A DNA stretch of 7,751 nucleotides, taken from a bacterium. Its GTDB lineage: Bacteria > Krumholzibacteriota > Krumholzibacteria > LZORAL124-64-63. This document shows, one piece after another, positions 1 to 6,149 of the stretch. The position numbers were made by a program, and so were the translations under genes. Location of the stretch: the NCBI GenBank assembly GCA_003646045.1, contig QNDV01000096.1, positions 1 to 7,751 of the forward strand, read 5' to 3'. The notes under the pieces are model-generated. The model did not search any database, had not been told where the DNA came from, and was given only the letters and a program-made list of their open reading frames with translations. Position 1 is the stretch's first letter, and every line of letters begins with the position of its first letter.

Positions 1-191
1 AGGTGCTGCTGGCCTGCATAGCCGAAACCGAGGCCTCCGCCTTCCGTATCTCGGACGAGGCCTTTGCCTGGCGCGGCCATGAGGTACAATCCCACCTGGT
101 GGCGGATATCCGGCGCCGCTGGCTGGGAGGTTTCGGCAGTTGTTCCTTCACCGAACCCCGCGATGATCTGCTCAACCTGGGGCTGCTCTAG
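1..191 (+). CDS. C-terminal end of an unrecognised protein (5' end outside window)
   Basis: The reading frame is open from the window edge (first full codon at position 3) to a TAG at 189-191 and encodes about 63 residues of a C-terminus. Third codon positions are mostly G or C, like the genes downstream, which supports real coding. A GTG at position 3 could be read as a start, but no ribosome-binding site can be seen before it and the frame stays open to the edge, so a truncated longer gene is more likely. The tail is soluble-looking, with an Arg-rich stretch (IRRRW) and an end in LLNLGLL, and shows no motif I recognise. The stop lies 26 bp before the preferred fumarylacetoacetase start, so it is probably an upstream member of the same transcript. 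A role in aromatic amino-acid catabolism is only a guess from position. Confidence 0.55.
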   Translation, partial: VLLACIAETEASAFRISDEAFAWRGHEVQSHLVADIRRRWLGGFGSCSFTEPRDDLLNLGLL

Positions 192-200
192 CCCCCGTGC

Positions 201-206
201 AAAGGA
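201..206 (+). promoter_or_regulatory. Ribosome-binding site of the fumarylacetoacetase gene
   Basis: AAAGGA sits 11 nt before the ATG at 218, slightly longer than ideal spacing. It lies inside the extension that would begin at the GTG at 197, so it decides in favour of the ATG. Confidence 0.55.
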
Positions 207-217
207 CCGGTTTTTTC

Positions 218-1504
218 ATGGATCCCACCGTCGACCCCTCCGTGCGCTCATTCATCGAAGTAGCCGCCGACAGTCATTTTCCCCTGCAGAACCTGCCGTG
301 GGGCGTGTTCGCCCCCACGCCCCGGGCCGGCCGTCGCATCGCGACACGGGTAGGCGATACGGTAGTGGACGTATCCGTCCTCGAGGATGCAGGTCTGCTG
401 GACGACGCGGGCCTGCCGCGGGGGATGTTCAGCCATCCGGTACTGAATCCGTTCATGGATGTGGATCCGGAGCGCCGACGGGTGGTGCGCCGCCTGCTGC
501 ACGGCCTGCTGCGCGCGGACGAACCCACCCTGCGCGATGATCCGACCCTGCGCAGTCGTGCCCTGTTGCCCATCGATACGGTCACTGTCCACCTGCCGGT
601 GCTGGTGCGGGACTACACGGACTTCTATTCCTCGCGGGAGCACGCCACCAATGTGGGCATCATGTTCCGCGGCGTAGAGAACGCCCTGATGCCCAACTGG
701 TTGCATATGCCCGTGGGCTACCACGGACGTGCCGGTTCCATCGTGGTCTCGGGAACCGACATGGTCCGTCCCCGGGGGCAGACCCTGCCCGGCGATGGCG
801 ATGCACCGATCTACGGTCCCAGTCGGCTCATGGACTTCGAATTGGAGATGGGCTTTTTTGTCGGGGGCGGTACACCCCTGGGTGAACCCCTGTCGGTGGA
901 TGAGGCGGCCGACCGTATCTTCGGCCTGGTGCTGGTGAACGACTGGTCGGCGCGGGATATCCAGAAATGGGAGTACCAGCCCCTGGGCCCCTTCAACGCC
1001 AAGAATTTCGGTACCAGTATTTCACCCTGGGTAGTGACCCCGGACGCCCTGGCGCCTTTCAGTTGCGCCGCGCCCGCCCAGGATCCGGCACCCCTGGCCT
1101 ATCTCACCGAGAGCGAGCGCCATACCTACGACATCGCTCTGGAGGTGGACGTGCAGGCTGCCGACGACGCCGCGGGCCTGACGGTGTGCCGCTCCAACTT
1201 CAAGCACCTCTATTGGACCATGGCCCAGCAACTGGCTCACCACACGGTGACCGGTTGCAACCTGGGTACCGGGGATATGCTGGCCTCGGGCACGATCAGC
1301 GGTCCGGACAAGGGCAGTTTCGGCTCCATGCTGGAGATCACCTGGCGTGGTACCGAACCGGTGACCCTGCCGGGCGGCGCCGAGCGCAAGTTCCTGGCCG
1401 ACGGTGACACGGTGAGCATGACCGGGTGGTGCCAGGGCGACGGCTACCGCATCGGCTTCGGGGAGGTTGCGGGCAGGGTATTGCCGGCCCGCGAGGATGG
1501 GTGA
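218..1504 (+). CDS. fahA: Fumarylacetoacetase (fumarylacetoacetate hydrolase)
   Basis: Hydrolyses 4-fumarylacetoacetate to fumarate and acetoacetate, the last step of homogentisate (Phe/Tyr) degradation, in the cytoplasm. The 428 residues match the usual family length of about 420. An N-terminal SH3-like domain (about residues 15-115; NLPWGVF near 25-31) precedes the catalytic FAH domain (about 120-420). Residues matching the mammalian active site are present: Asp135 and His142 in DFYSSREH, Glu208 and Glu210 in FELEMGFF, Asp242 in NDWSARDIQKWEY, Lys262 in NAKNFG and Glu373 in FGSMLE. The C-terminal CQGDGYRIGFG is also typical. The ATG at 218 is chosen because AAAGGA lies at 201-206, 11 nt upstream, and the product then begins like the family; the in-frame GTG at 197 has no such site and adds seven residues. 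The next gene uses the acetoacetate product. Confidence 0.97.
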   Translation: MDPTVDPSVRSFIEVAADSHFPLQNLPWGVFAPTPRAGRRIATRVGDTVVDVSVLEDAGLLDDAGLPRGMFSHPVLNPFMDVDPERRRVVRRLLHGLLRADEPTLRDDPTLRSRALLPIDTVTVHLPVLVRDYTDFYSSREHATNVGIMFRGVENALMPNWLHMPVGYHGRAGSIVVSGTDMVRPRGQTLPGDGDAPIYGPSRLMDFELEMGFFVGGGTPLGEPLSVDEAADRIFGLVLVNDWSARDIQKWEYQPLGPFNAKNFGTSISPWVVTPDALAPFSCAAPAQDPAPLAYLTESERHTYDIALEVDVQAADDAAGLTVCRSNFKHLYWTMAQQLAHHTVTGCNLGTGDMLASGTISGPDKGSFGSMLEITWRGTEPVTLPGGAERKFLADGDTVSMTGWCQGDGYRIGFGEVAGRVLPAREDG

Positions 1505-3458
1505 GCGCGTGAACGAGGCTCCGGTCCTCTGGCAACCGTCAGCCCAGGCGATCAGTGGTACCCGTGTCGACGGATTCCGTCGCCTGGTGAACGAGCGGCA
1601 CCACCTGGACCTGGCAGACCATGAAGCACTGTGGCAGTGGTCGGTGACCGAGCCCGCCGCTTTCTGGGCCGAAGTCTGGGATTTCTGCGGCGTGGTGGGG
1701 GAAACAGGCAAGGGCCCTGTCCTCGAGGACGCCGCACTCATGCCGGGTGCCCGCTGGTTTCCTGCCGCCCGCCTGAACTATGCCGAGAACCTGCTGCAGG
1801 GTGACGATGAAGCGGAAGCCCTGGTCTTCCGGGGCGAGGATGGTCGCAGTGTCCATCTGACCTGGGCCGATCTGCGCCGACGTACCGCTGCGGTGGCTGC
1901 GGCCCTGGCCGCTGACGGCGTAGGCCCGGGCGATCGTGTCGCCGGCTTTATGCCCAACCTGCCCGAAACCGTCATCGCCATGCTGGCCACGTCCAGCCTG
2001 GGGGCCGTGTGGTCCAGTTGTTCCCCGGACTTCGGTCTGCAGGGGGTGCGGGATCGTTTCAGCCAGATAGAACCCAAGGTGCTGTTTGCGGCGGACGGCT
2101 ATCTCTACGGCGGCAAGGCCCACGACTCGTTGGCCACGGTCGCCCGACTGCGCGACGACCTGCCCCAACTGGCAAGGTGCGTAATAGTACCCTTCCTGGG
2201 CGACCGCGAACTGCCGGCCGCGGCCGTGGCCTGGGACGACTACACCGTCCCCAAGCCACCGGCCGTGCCTGTCTACCACCGGGCAGGATTCGATCACCCC
2301 CTGTTCATCATGTTCTCGTCGGGCACCACGGGCCTGCCCAAGTGTATGGTTCACGGAGCCGGCGGCACCCTGTTGCAGCACCTGAAGGAACACCAGCTGC
2401 ACGGCGACCTGGGTCCCGGCGATCGCCTGTTCTACTTCACGACCTGTGGCTGGATGATGTGGAACTGGCTGGTCTCCGGTCTGGCTTCCCGGGCGACGGT
2501 GCTGCTCTTCGATGGGCACCCCCTGGAGCCGCGGCGACGCCTCTGGGATTTCGTGGCCGACGAGGGTGTCACCACCTTCGGTACCAGCGCCCGCTACCTG
2601 GGAGTCTGCGCCAAGGAAGGTCTCGAGCCCGGACGTGACCACGACCTGTCCCGACTGGACTCGATCCTGTCCACCGGTTCGCCCCTGGCGCCGGATACTT
2701 TCGACTGGGTCTACCGGGCGGTGAAACAGGACCTGCGCCTGAGCAGCATTTCCGGCGGGACGGATATCATATCCTGCTTCGCCCTGGGCAGTCCCGTGCT
2801 GCCGGTGCGCCGTGGTGAGTTGCAGTGCCGTGGCCTGGGCATGGACGTGGCCGTCTGGAACGATGCCGGACAACCTGTGATCGGCGCCAAGGGTGAACTG
2901 GTGTGCACGACCCCTTTCCCCAGCATGCCCACGGGGTTCTGGAACGACCCCGGCGGTGTACGCTACCGGCGGGCCTACTTCGAGCGCTTTCCCGGCGTCT
3001 GGCACCACGGCGACTATGCCGAACTGACCCCGTCGGGAGGCGTGGTCATCCACGGCCGTTCCGATACGGTGCTCAATCCCGGCGGCGTACGCATAGGTAC
3101 CGGCGAGATCTACCGCGTGGTGGATCGCGAACCGGACGTGGTCGAATGCCTGGTGGTGGGGCAGCGGTATCGCGGCGATGTGCGTGTCGTGCTCTTCGTG
3201 GTCCTGCAGCCGGACCAGCTCCTGGACCGGGAACTGGAAGATCGTCTGCGGCACCGGATCCGCACCGAGGCCACCCCGCGTCACGTGCCGGCCCTGATTT
3301 TCCAGGTACCCGACCTGCCGCGCACCATCAGCGGCAAGACCGTGGAAACGGCAGTCGCCCGTATCCTGCACGGAGAACCCGTGGAGAACACGGACGCCCT
3401 GGCCAATCCACAGGCCCTGGAATCCTTCCGTCGCCTGGCGGCAGGGCTGGCACGGTAG
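1497..3458 (+). CDS. aacS: Acetoacetyl-CoA synthetase (acetoacetate--CoA ligase)
   Basis: ATP-dependent activation of acetoacetate to acetoacetyl-CoA through an acyl-adenylate; ANL superfamily, cytoplasmic. The length (653 residues) fits the family's usual 650-670. The N-terminal acetyl-CoA-synthetase-like region (about 30-95) includes WFPAARLNYAENLL. The adenylation core has the P-loop SSGTTGLPKCMVHG (274-287), GGTD (420-423), GDYAEL (505-510) and GRSDTVLNPGGVRIGTGEIY (520-539). The C-terminal swinging domain carries the catalytic Lys614 in RTISGKTVE. The specific call rests on overall resemblance to acetoacetyl-CoA rather than acetyl-CoA synthetases, and on the gene before it, which makes acetoacetate. 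The ATG at 1497 overlaps the fumarylacetoacetase stop by 8 bp, suggesting translational coupling. A GTG at 1509 (preceded by GGTGAG) is an equal alternative and would drop four residues. A TTG at 1467 would add ten implausible residues. Confidence 0.95.
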   Translation: MGERVNEAPVLWQPSAQAISGTRVDGFRRLVNERHHLDLADHEALWQWSVTEPAAFWAEVWDFCGVVGETGKGPVLEDAALMPGARWFPAARLNYAENLLQGDDEAEALVFRGEDGRSVHLTWADLRRRTAAVAAALAADGVGPGDRVAGFMPNLPETVIAMLATSSLGAVWSSCSPDFGLQGVRDRFSQIEPKVLFAADGYLYGGKAHDSLATVARLRDDLPQLARCVIVPFLGDRELPAAAVAWDDYTVPKPPAVPVYHRAGFDHPLFIMFSSGTTGLPKCMVHGAGGTLLQHLKEHQLHGDLGPGDRLFYFTTCGWMMWNWLVSGLASRATVLLFDGHPLEPRRRLWDFVADEGVTTFGTSARYLGVCAKEGLEPGRDHDLSRLDSILSTGSPLAPDTFDWVYRAVKQDLRLSSISGGTDIISCFALGSPVLPVRRGELQCRGLGMDVAVWNDAGQPVIGAKGELVCTTPFPSMPTGFWNDPGGVRYRRAYFERFPGVWHHGDYAELTPSGGVVIHGRSDTVLNPGGVRIGTGEIYRVVDREPDVVECLVVGQRYRGDVRVVLFVVLQPDQLLDRELEDRLRHRIRTEATPRHVPALIFQVPDLPRTISGKTVETAVARILHGEPVENTDALANPQALESFRRLAAGLAR

Positions 3459-3480
3459 CGCCACTTTCCTGCGCATGGAC

Positions 3481-3510
3481 TTGCGACGGGACCCGGCGGG
3501 CTGTTAGCCT
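3481..3510 (+). promoter_or_regulatory. Weak candidate promoter for the S46 peptidase gene
   Basis: TTGCGA (3481-3486, four of six matches to a sigma-70 -35) is followed after 18 bp by TAGCCT (3505-3510), which keeps the TA and final T of a -10 box and has TG one base upstream (extended -10 pattern). A start near 3516-3518 would follow. In GC-rich DNA such matches arise easily, so this is only a candidate. It is placed sensibly in the only sizeable non-coding gap on the + strand. Confidence 0.25.
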
Positions 3511-3540
3511 TCAGGGGTCATTGTCGCGCCAACCCCTGAA
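3510..3540 (+). repeat. Perfect 9-bp dyad upstream of the peptidase (operator or RNA hairpin)
   Basis: TTCAGGGGT at 3510-3518 and its exact reverse complement ACCCCTGAA at 3532-3540 flank a 13-nt spacer. With the A at 3541 bulged out, CC (3508-3509) can also pair with GG (3542-3543), which lie within the peptidase's ribosome-binding site. Arm centres are 22 bp apart, about two helical turns, so a dimeric regulator could bind both arms on one DNA face. No T-run follows the dyad, so a classical intrinsic terminator for the upstream operon is unlikely. Its role is inferred, but the symmetry is seen directly. Confidence 0.6.
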
Positions 3541-3544
3541 AGGA
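3539..3544 (+). promoter_or_regulatory. Ribosome-binding site of the S46 peptidase gene
   Basis: AAAGGA lies 5 nt before the ATG at 3550 and fixes that start. It overlaps the right arm of the dyad at 3510-3540, so folding of the transcript could partly hide it. Confidence 0.7.
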
Positions 3545-3549
3545 ACGCC

Positions 3550-5676
3550 ATGCGCCTGATCGTCAGCCTGTTGCTCCTGCTGGTAGCCGTTACCGCCGGT
3601 GCCGACGAAGGCATGTTTCCCGTCAGCGAACTGGGTCGCCTCGATCTGGCCGGCGCGGGCCTGGAGATTCCCGCCACCGCTATTTTCGATCCCGACGGCA
3701 ACGCCCTGGTGGATGGTATCTGCAAGCTGGGCGGGTGTACCGGTTCCTTTGTTTCCGCGCAGGGACTGATTCTCACCAATCACCATTGTGCGTTCCGGGC
3801 CATTCGTGACGCCTCCGATCGTGACCACGACTACCTGACCGACGGCTTTGCGGCGGCGGGTATGGCCGACGAGGTACCGGCGGTGGGATACACGGTGCGG
3901 ATCACCGATTCCTATCGGGATGTCTCGGACGAGGTGCTCGATGCATTGACACCGCAGATGGCCCCCGCCGACCGGACCAGAGCCGTCGAGAAAGCCGCCA
4001 AGAGCATCAGCCTGCGGTACGAGCAGGAGCATCCCGGCAAGCGGGCCGAGGTGGCGGAGATGTTCCCGGGCAAGACCTGGGTGCTGTACGTATACACCTA
4101 CCTGCGGGACGTGCGCCTGGTCTACTCGCCACCCCTGGCGGTGGCTAATTTCGGAGGCGAGGCCGACAACTGGATCTGGCCGCGTCATTCCGGTGATTTC
4201 TCGTTCATGCGCGCCTATACGGGGCCGGATGGTGAGCCGGCCGACTACTCGGAGCAAAACGTTCCCTACCACCCCGCCGTGGTATTGGAAGTGGCGGCGC
4301 AGGGCGTGGCCGACGGTGATCCGGTATTCGTCGTAGGCTATCCGGGCCGCACCTATCGGCACCGTTCGTCCTACCATCTCGCCTTCCTGAACGATACATA
4401 CATGCCCGCGGTGGTCGACTGGTACGGCTGGCAGATCGACTTGCTGGAGGGTCTGGGCGCTGACGACAGGGATCGCCAATTGCGCCTGGCCTCGCGCATC
4501 AAGAGTCTGCACAACACCCACAAGAACTACCGGGGCAAACTGCAGGGTATCTCGCGCCTGTCCCTGGTGGAACAACGGCGCGGGGAAGAGGACCTGTTGC
4601 GGGAATTCACCGCTGCCGACGACCGCTTCACCGGCCAGTCCGACGTGCTGGACAGCATCGGGCGTATCTACACCGAACAGGCAGCCGCCACACCCTGGGA
4701 GTACTGGTTACGCTCACTGCGCAGTAGTCCCCGGATCGTGCGGGTGGCCATGACCCTGTGGGAGAATGCCATCGAGAGCGGGAAGCCGGACGTGGAGCGG
4801 GAATCACCATACATGGAGCGCAATCGGCGCCAGACCCTGGATGGCTTGGTGGTAACGGTGGAGAATTTCGACCCCGAAGCGGACGAATTGATCCTGGCCG
4901 AGTTGCTGGAGCGCTCAGCCGGTATCGAGCGCGCCCGGCAGCTACCGGCGTTGGAGGGTCTGGACCATGGCGGTCTGGCGGCCGCCTTCGCCGGCACGCA
5001 TCTGCTCGACAAGGATTATGTCGTTGCGGCTTTCGACCTGAGCAGCGAGGACCTGGCCGCGGCCGGGGATCCCTTCCTGGATCTGGCCGCCGCCCTGTAT
5101 GGGCCCTGGCTCGACCTGCGGGAGACACGCAAGAGCCGCAAGGGCGAACTGGACGTCCTGCAGGCGGATCTGCTGGACCTGCGACGCACTTTCCTGGGCA
5201 GCGAGTTCGTGCCCGACGCCAACGGTACCCTGCGTCTGAGCTTCGGCAGGGTCGAGGGCTATGCACCCCGGGACGCAGTGTGGTATACGCCGGTCACCAC
5301 CGTCGCGGGCCTGCTTGAAAAGGACTCGGGTGTGGATCCCTATCACCTGCCGTCGCGGACTCGGGAACTGGCGGGCGCCGGGGACTGGGGACGGTTTGCT
5401 CCCGACAGCGAATCCGGGGTACCGGTGAATATTCTCTACAGTACCGACACTACCGGTGGCAATTCGGGCAGTCCCGTGCTGGATGCCCGCGGCCGGGTAG
5501 TGGGTCTCAATTTCGACAGATCCTGGGAAGCGACCATCAACGACTTTGCCTGGAACCACGACTACAGCCGATCCATCGGCGTGGATATCCGCTACGTGCT
5601 GTGGGTGACCTGGAAATTCGGTGCCGGTGAGCGATTGCTTGCGGAGATGGGTGTCGATCCGGTCGCCGGGGACTGA
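3550..5676 (+). CDS. S46-family dipeptidyl-peptidase, DPP11-like (exported serine peptidase)
   Basis: Serine exopeptidase that removes N-terminal dipeptides from peptides, acting in the periplasm or at the cell surface. A signal peptide is evident: Arg2, a hydrophobic core (LIVSLLLLLVAV) and a probable cut after AGA at residue 18. The 708 residues are full length for S46. The chymotrypsin-like triad maps to His79 (LTNHHC), Asp216 (RHSGDFSF) and Ser639 (GGNSGSP). FGGEADNWIWPR (201-212) and NYRG (326-329) are S46 signatures, and Asn207, Asn326 and Asp656 match the residues that hold the substrate amino terminus. A large, mostly helical insertion (about 280-560) covers the active site, as in known structures. 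Arg657, 18 residues after the catalytic Ser, occupies the S1-specificity position: Arg in Asp/Glu-specific DPP11, Gly in DPP7, which prefers hydrophobic P1 residues. It follows the acetoacetyl-CoA synthetase by 91 bp and may have its own promoter. The family call is firm, and the P1 preference is inferred. Confidence 0.95.
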   Translation: MRLIVSLLLLLVAVTAGADEGMFPVSELGRLDLAGAGLEIPATAIFDPDGNALVDGICKLGGCTGSFVSAQGLILTNHHCAFRAIRDASDRDHDYLTDGFAAAGMADEVPAVGYTVRITDSYRDVSDEVLDALTPQMAPADRTRAVEKAAKSISLRYEQEHPGKRAEVAEMFPGKTWVLYVYTYLRDVRLVYSPPLAVANFGGEADNWIWPRHSGDFSFMRAYTGPDGEPADYSEQNVPYHPAVVLEVAAQGVADGDPVFVVGYPGRTYRHRSSYHLAFLNDTYMPAVVDWYGWQIDLLEGLGADDRDRQLRLASRIKSLHNTHKNYRGKLQGISRLSLVEQRRGEEDLLREFTAADDRFTGQSDVLDSIGRIYTEQAAATPWEYWLRSLRSSPRIVRVAMTLWENAIESGKPDVERESPYMERNRRQTLDGLVVTVENFDPEADELILAELLERSAGIERARQLPALEGLDHGGLAAAFAGTHLLDKDYVVAAFDLSSEDLAAAGDPFLDLAAALYGPWLDLRETRKSRKGELDVLQADLLDLRRTFLGSEFVPDANGTLRLSFGRVEGYAPRDAVWYTPVTTVAGLLEKDSGVDPYHLPSRTRELAGAGDWGRFAPDSESGVPVNILYSTDTTGGNSGSPVLDARGRVVGLNFDRSWEATINDFAWNHDYSRSIGVDIRYVLWVTWKFGAGERLLAEMGVDPVAGD

Positions 5677-5691
5677 GGCCCCGGCAGGGGC
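5665..5691 (+). terminator. GC-rich hairpin at the end of the peptidase gene
   Basis: GCCGGGG (5665-5671) pairs perfectly with CCCCGGC (5679-5685) around a 7-nt loop containing the TGA stop (5674-5676). An alternative 5-bp stem, GCCCC (5678-5682) with GGGGC (5687-5691), shares bases with it. It sits where two convergent genes meet with only 37 bp between stops, so a shared terminator is plausible. Neither strand has a T-run after the stem, which weakens the case for intrinsic termination. Confidence 0.35.
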
Positions 5692-5700
5692 GGGTGGCGG

Positions 5701-5722
5701 TTATTCCAGAAGTTTATTCCAG
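5701..5722. repeat. Short direct repeat duplicating the response regulator's stop region
   Basis: TTATTCCAG occurs at 5701-5709 and again at 5714-5722, a 13-bp period. On the - strand this reads CTGGAATAA twice; the first copy encodes the final Leu-Glu and the TAA stop of the response regulator, and the second lies just beyond it. It looks like a small tandem duplication, with no evident function. Confidence 0.5.
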
Positions 5723-6079
5723 GAGTTGCTTGACGGTCGCGATGATCTCCTGGTTGGTGAACGGCTTCTTCATGGTGGCGTCCGCGCCCAACAGGCGTGC
5801 CGACTCGAGATAGTTGTCCGGCTCGGCCCGTCCGCCACCGGAGATGGCCAGGACCCGCAGATCACTGCGCTCCCTCTTCATGTCCATGATGGTTTCGATG
5901 CCGTCCTTTTCGGGCATGATGATGTCGGTAATCACCAGATCGAAGTTGCCGGTGCGAAATACCTGGACCCCCTCGCGACCGTTGGCTGCGGTGTGGGTCT
6001 GGTAGCCTGCGCGCGTCAGGACGCTTTCGAGGAATTCACGAACCTCATTGTCGTCTTCTATGATCAGGATACTGGCCAA
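5714..6079 (-). CDS. Single-domain CheY-like response regulator
   Basis: A stand-alone receiver domain of 121 residues with no DNA-binding or enzymatic output domain. It accepts phosphate from a histidine kinase and acts by protein contact or as a relay shuttle in the cytoplasm. The phosphorylation pocket is complete: acidic Glu8 and Asp9 (ILIIEDDNEV), phosphoacceptor Asp52 (LVITDIIMPEKDG), Ser80 at the Thr/Ser switch and Lys105 (MKKPF). The usual switch aromatic three residues before the Lys is Thr102. The loop after Ser80 (SGGGRAEPDNYL) is longer than in CheY, a form I associate with proteobacterial stand-alone receivers. The start is a TTG at 6077-6079, supported by AAGGAG 6 nt upstream. 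It follows the hybrid kinase by 70 bp on the same strand, with no clear terminator between them, so co-transcription and pairing with that kinase are likely. Confidence 0.93.
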   Translation of the reverse strand: MASILIIEDDNEVREFLESVLTRAGYQTHTAANGREGVQVFRTGNFDLVITDIIMPEKDGIETIMDMKRERSDLRVLAISGGGRAEPDNYLESARLLGADATMKKPFTNQEIIATVKQLLE

Positions 6080-6085
6080 CTCAAG

Positions 6086-6091
6086 CTCCTT
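6086..6091 (-). promoter_or_regulatory. Strong ribosome-binding site before a TTG start
   Basis: On the - strand AAGGAG lies 6 nt before the TTG at 6079. This near-consensus site at ideal spacing decides the non-ATG start of the response regulator. Confidence 0.75.
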
Positions 6092-6149
6092 CTGTGATCA
6101 AGAACCTGCACCGGACAATAGCACACTATCGGCGGTGGTACGAGTCCGT

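Noticed and set aside
64..540. A 158-residue + strand frame overlapping the start of fumarylacetoacetase
   Set aside because: The Arg/Pro/Gly-rich low-complexity product is typical of a wrong frame in GC-rich DNA.
1467..1469. TTG at 1467 as the start of the acetoacetyl-CoA synthetase gene
   Set aside because: It would add residues with no family resemblance and overlap the upstream gene by 38 bp. The ATG at 1497 or GTG at 1509 gives a family-like N-terminus.
1022..1741. A 239-residue antisense open frame across the fumarylacetoacetase/ligase junction
   Set aside because: It lies opposite the ends of two clear genes and shows no family resemblance.
3441..3472. GCAGG/CCTGC inverted repeat around the end of the acetoacetyl-CoA synthetase gene as a terminator
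   Set aside because: It is only a 5-bp stem with a 22-nt loop and no T-run, within chance expectation for this base composition.
1539..3476. A 645-residue open frame antisense to almost the whole acetoacetyl-CoA synthetase gene
   Set aside because: The + strand product has all family motifs. The antisense product shows no domain and an odd composition rich in Gly, Gln and His, as expected for the complement of a high-GC gene.
3511..4575. A 354-residue antisense open frame over the 5' half of the peptidase gene
   Set aside because: It is a shadow of a well-supported S46 gene. Its product has no recognisable motif.
6110..6135. AATAG/CTATC mini-hairpin between the kinase and response regulator genes
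   Set aside because: The stem is 4-5 bp with no T-run, so it is too weak to be called a terminator or regulator.
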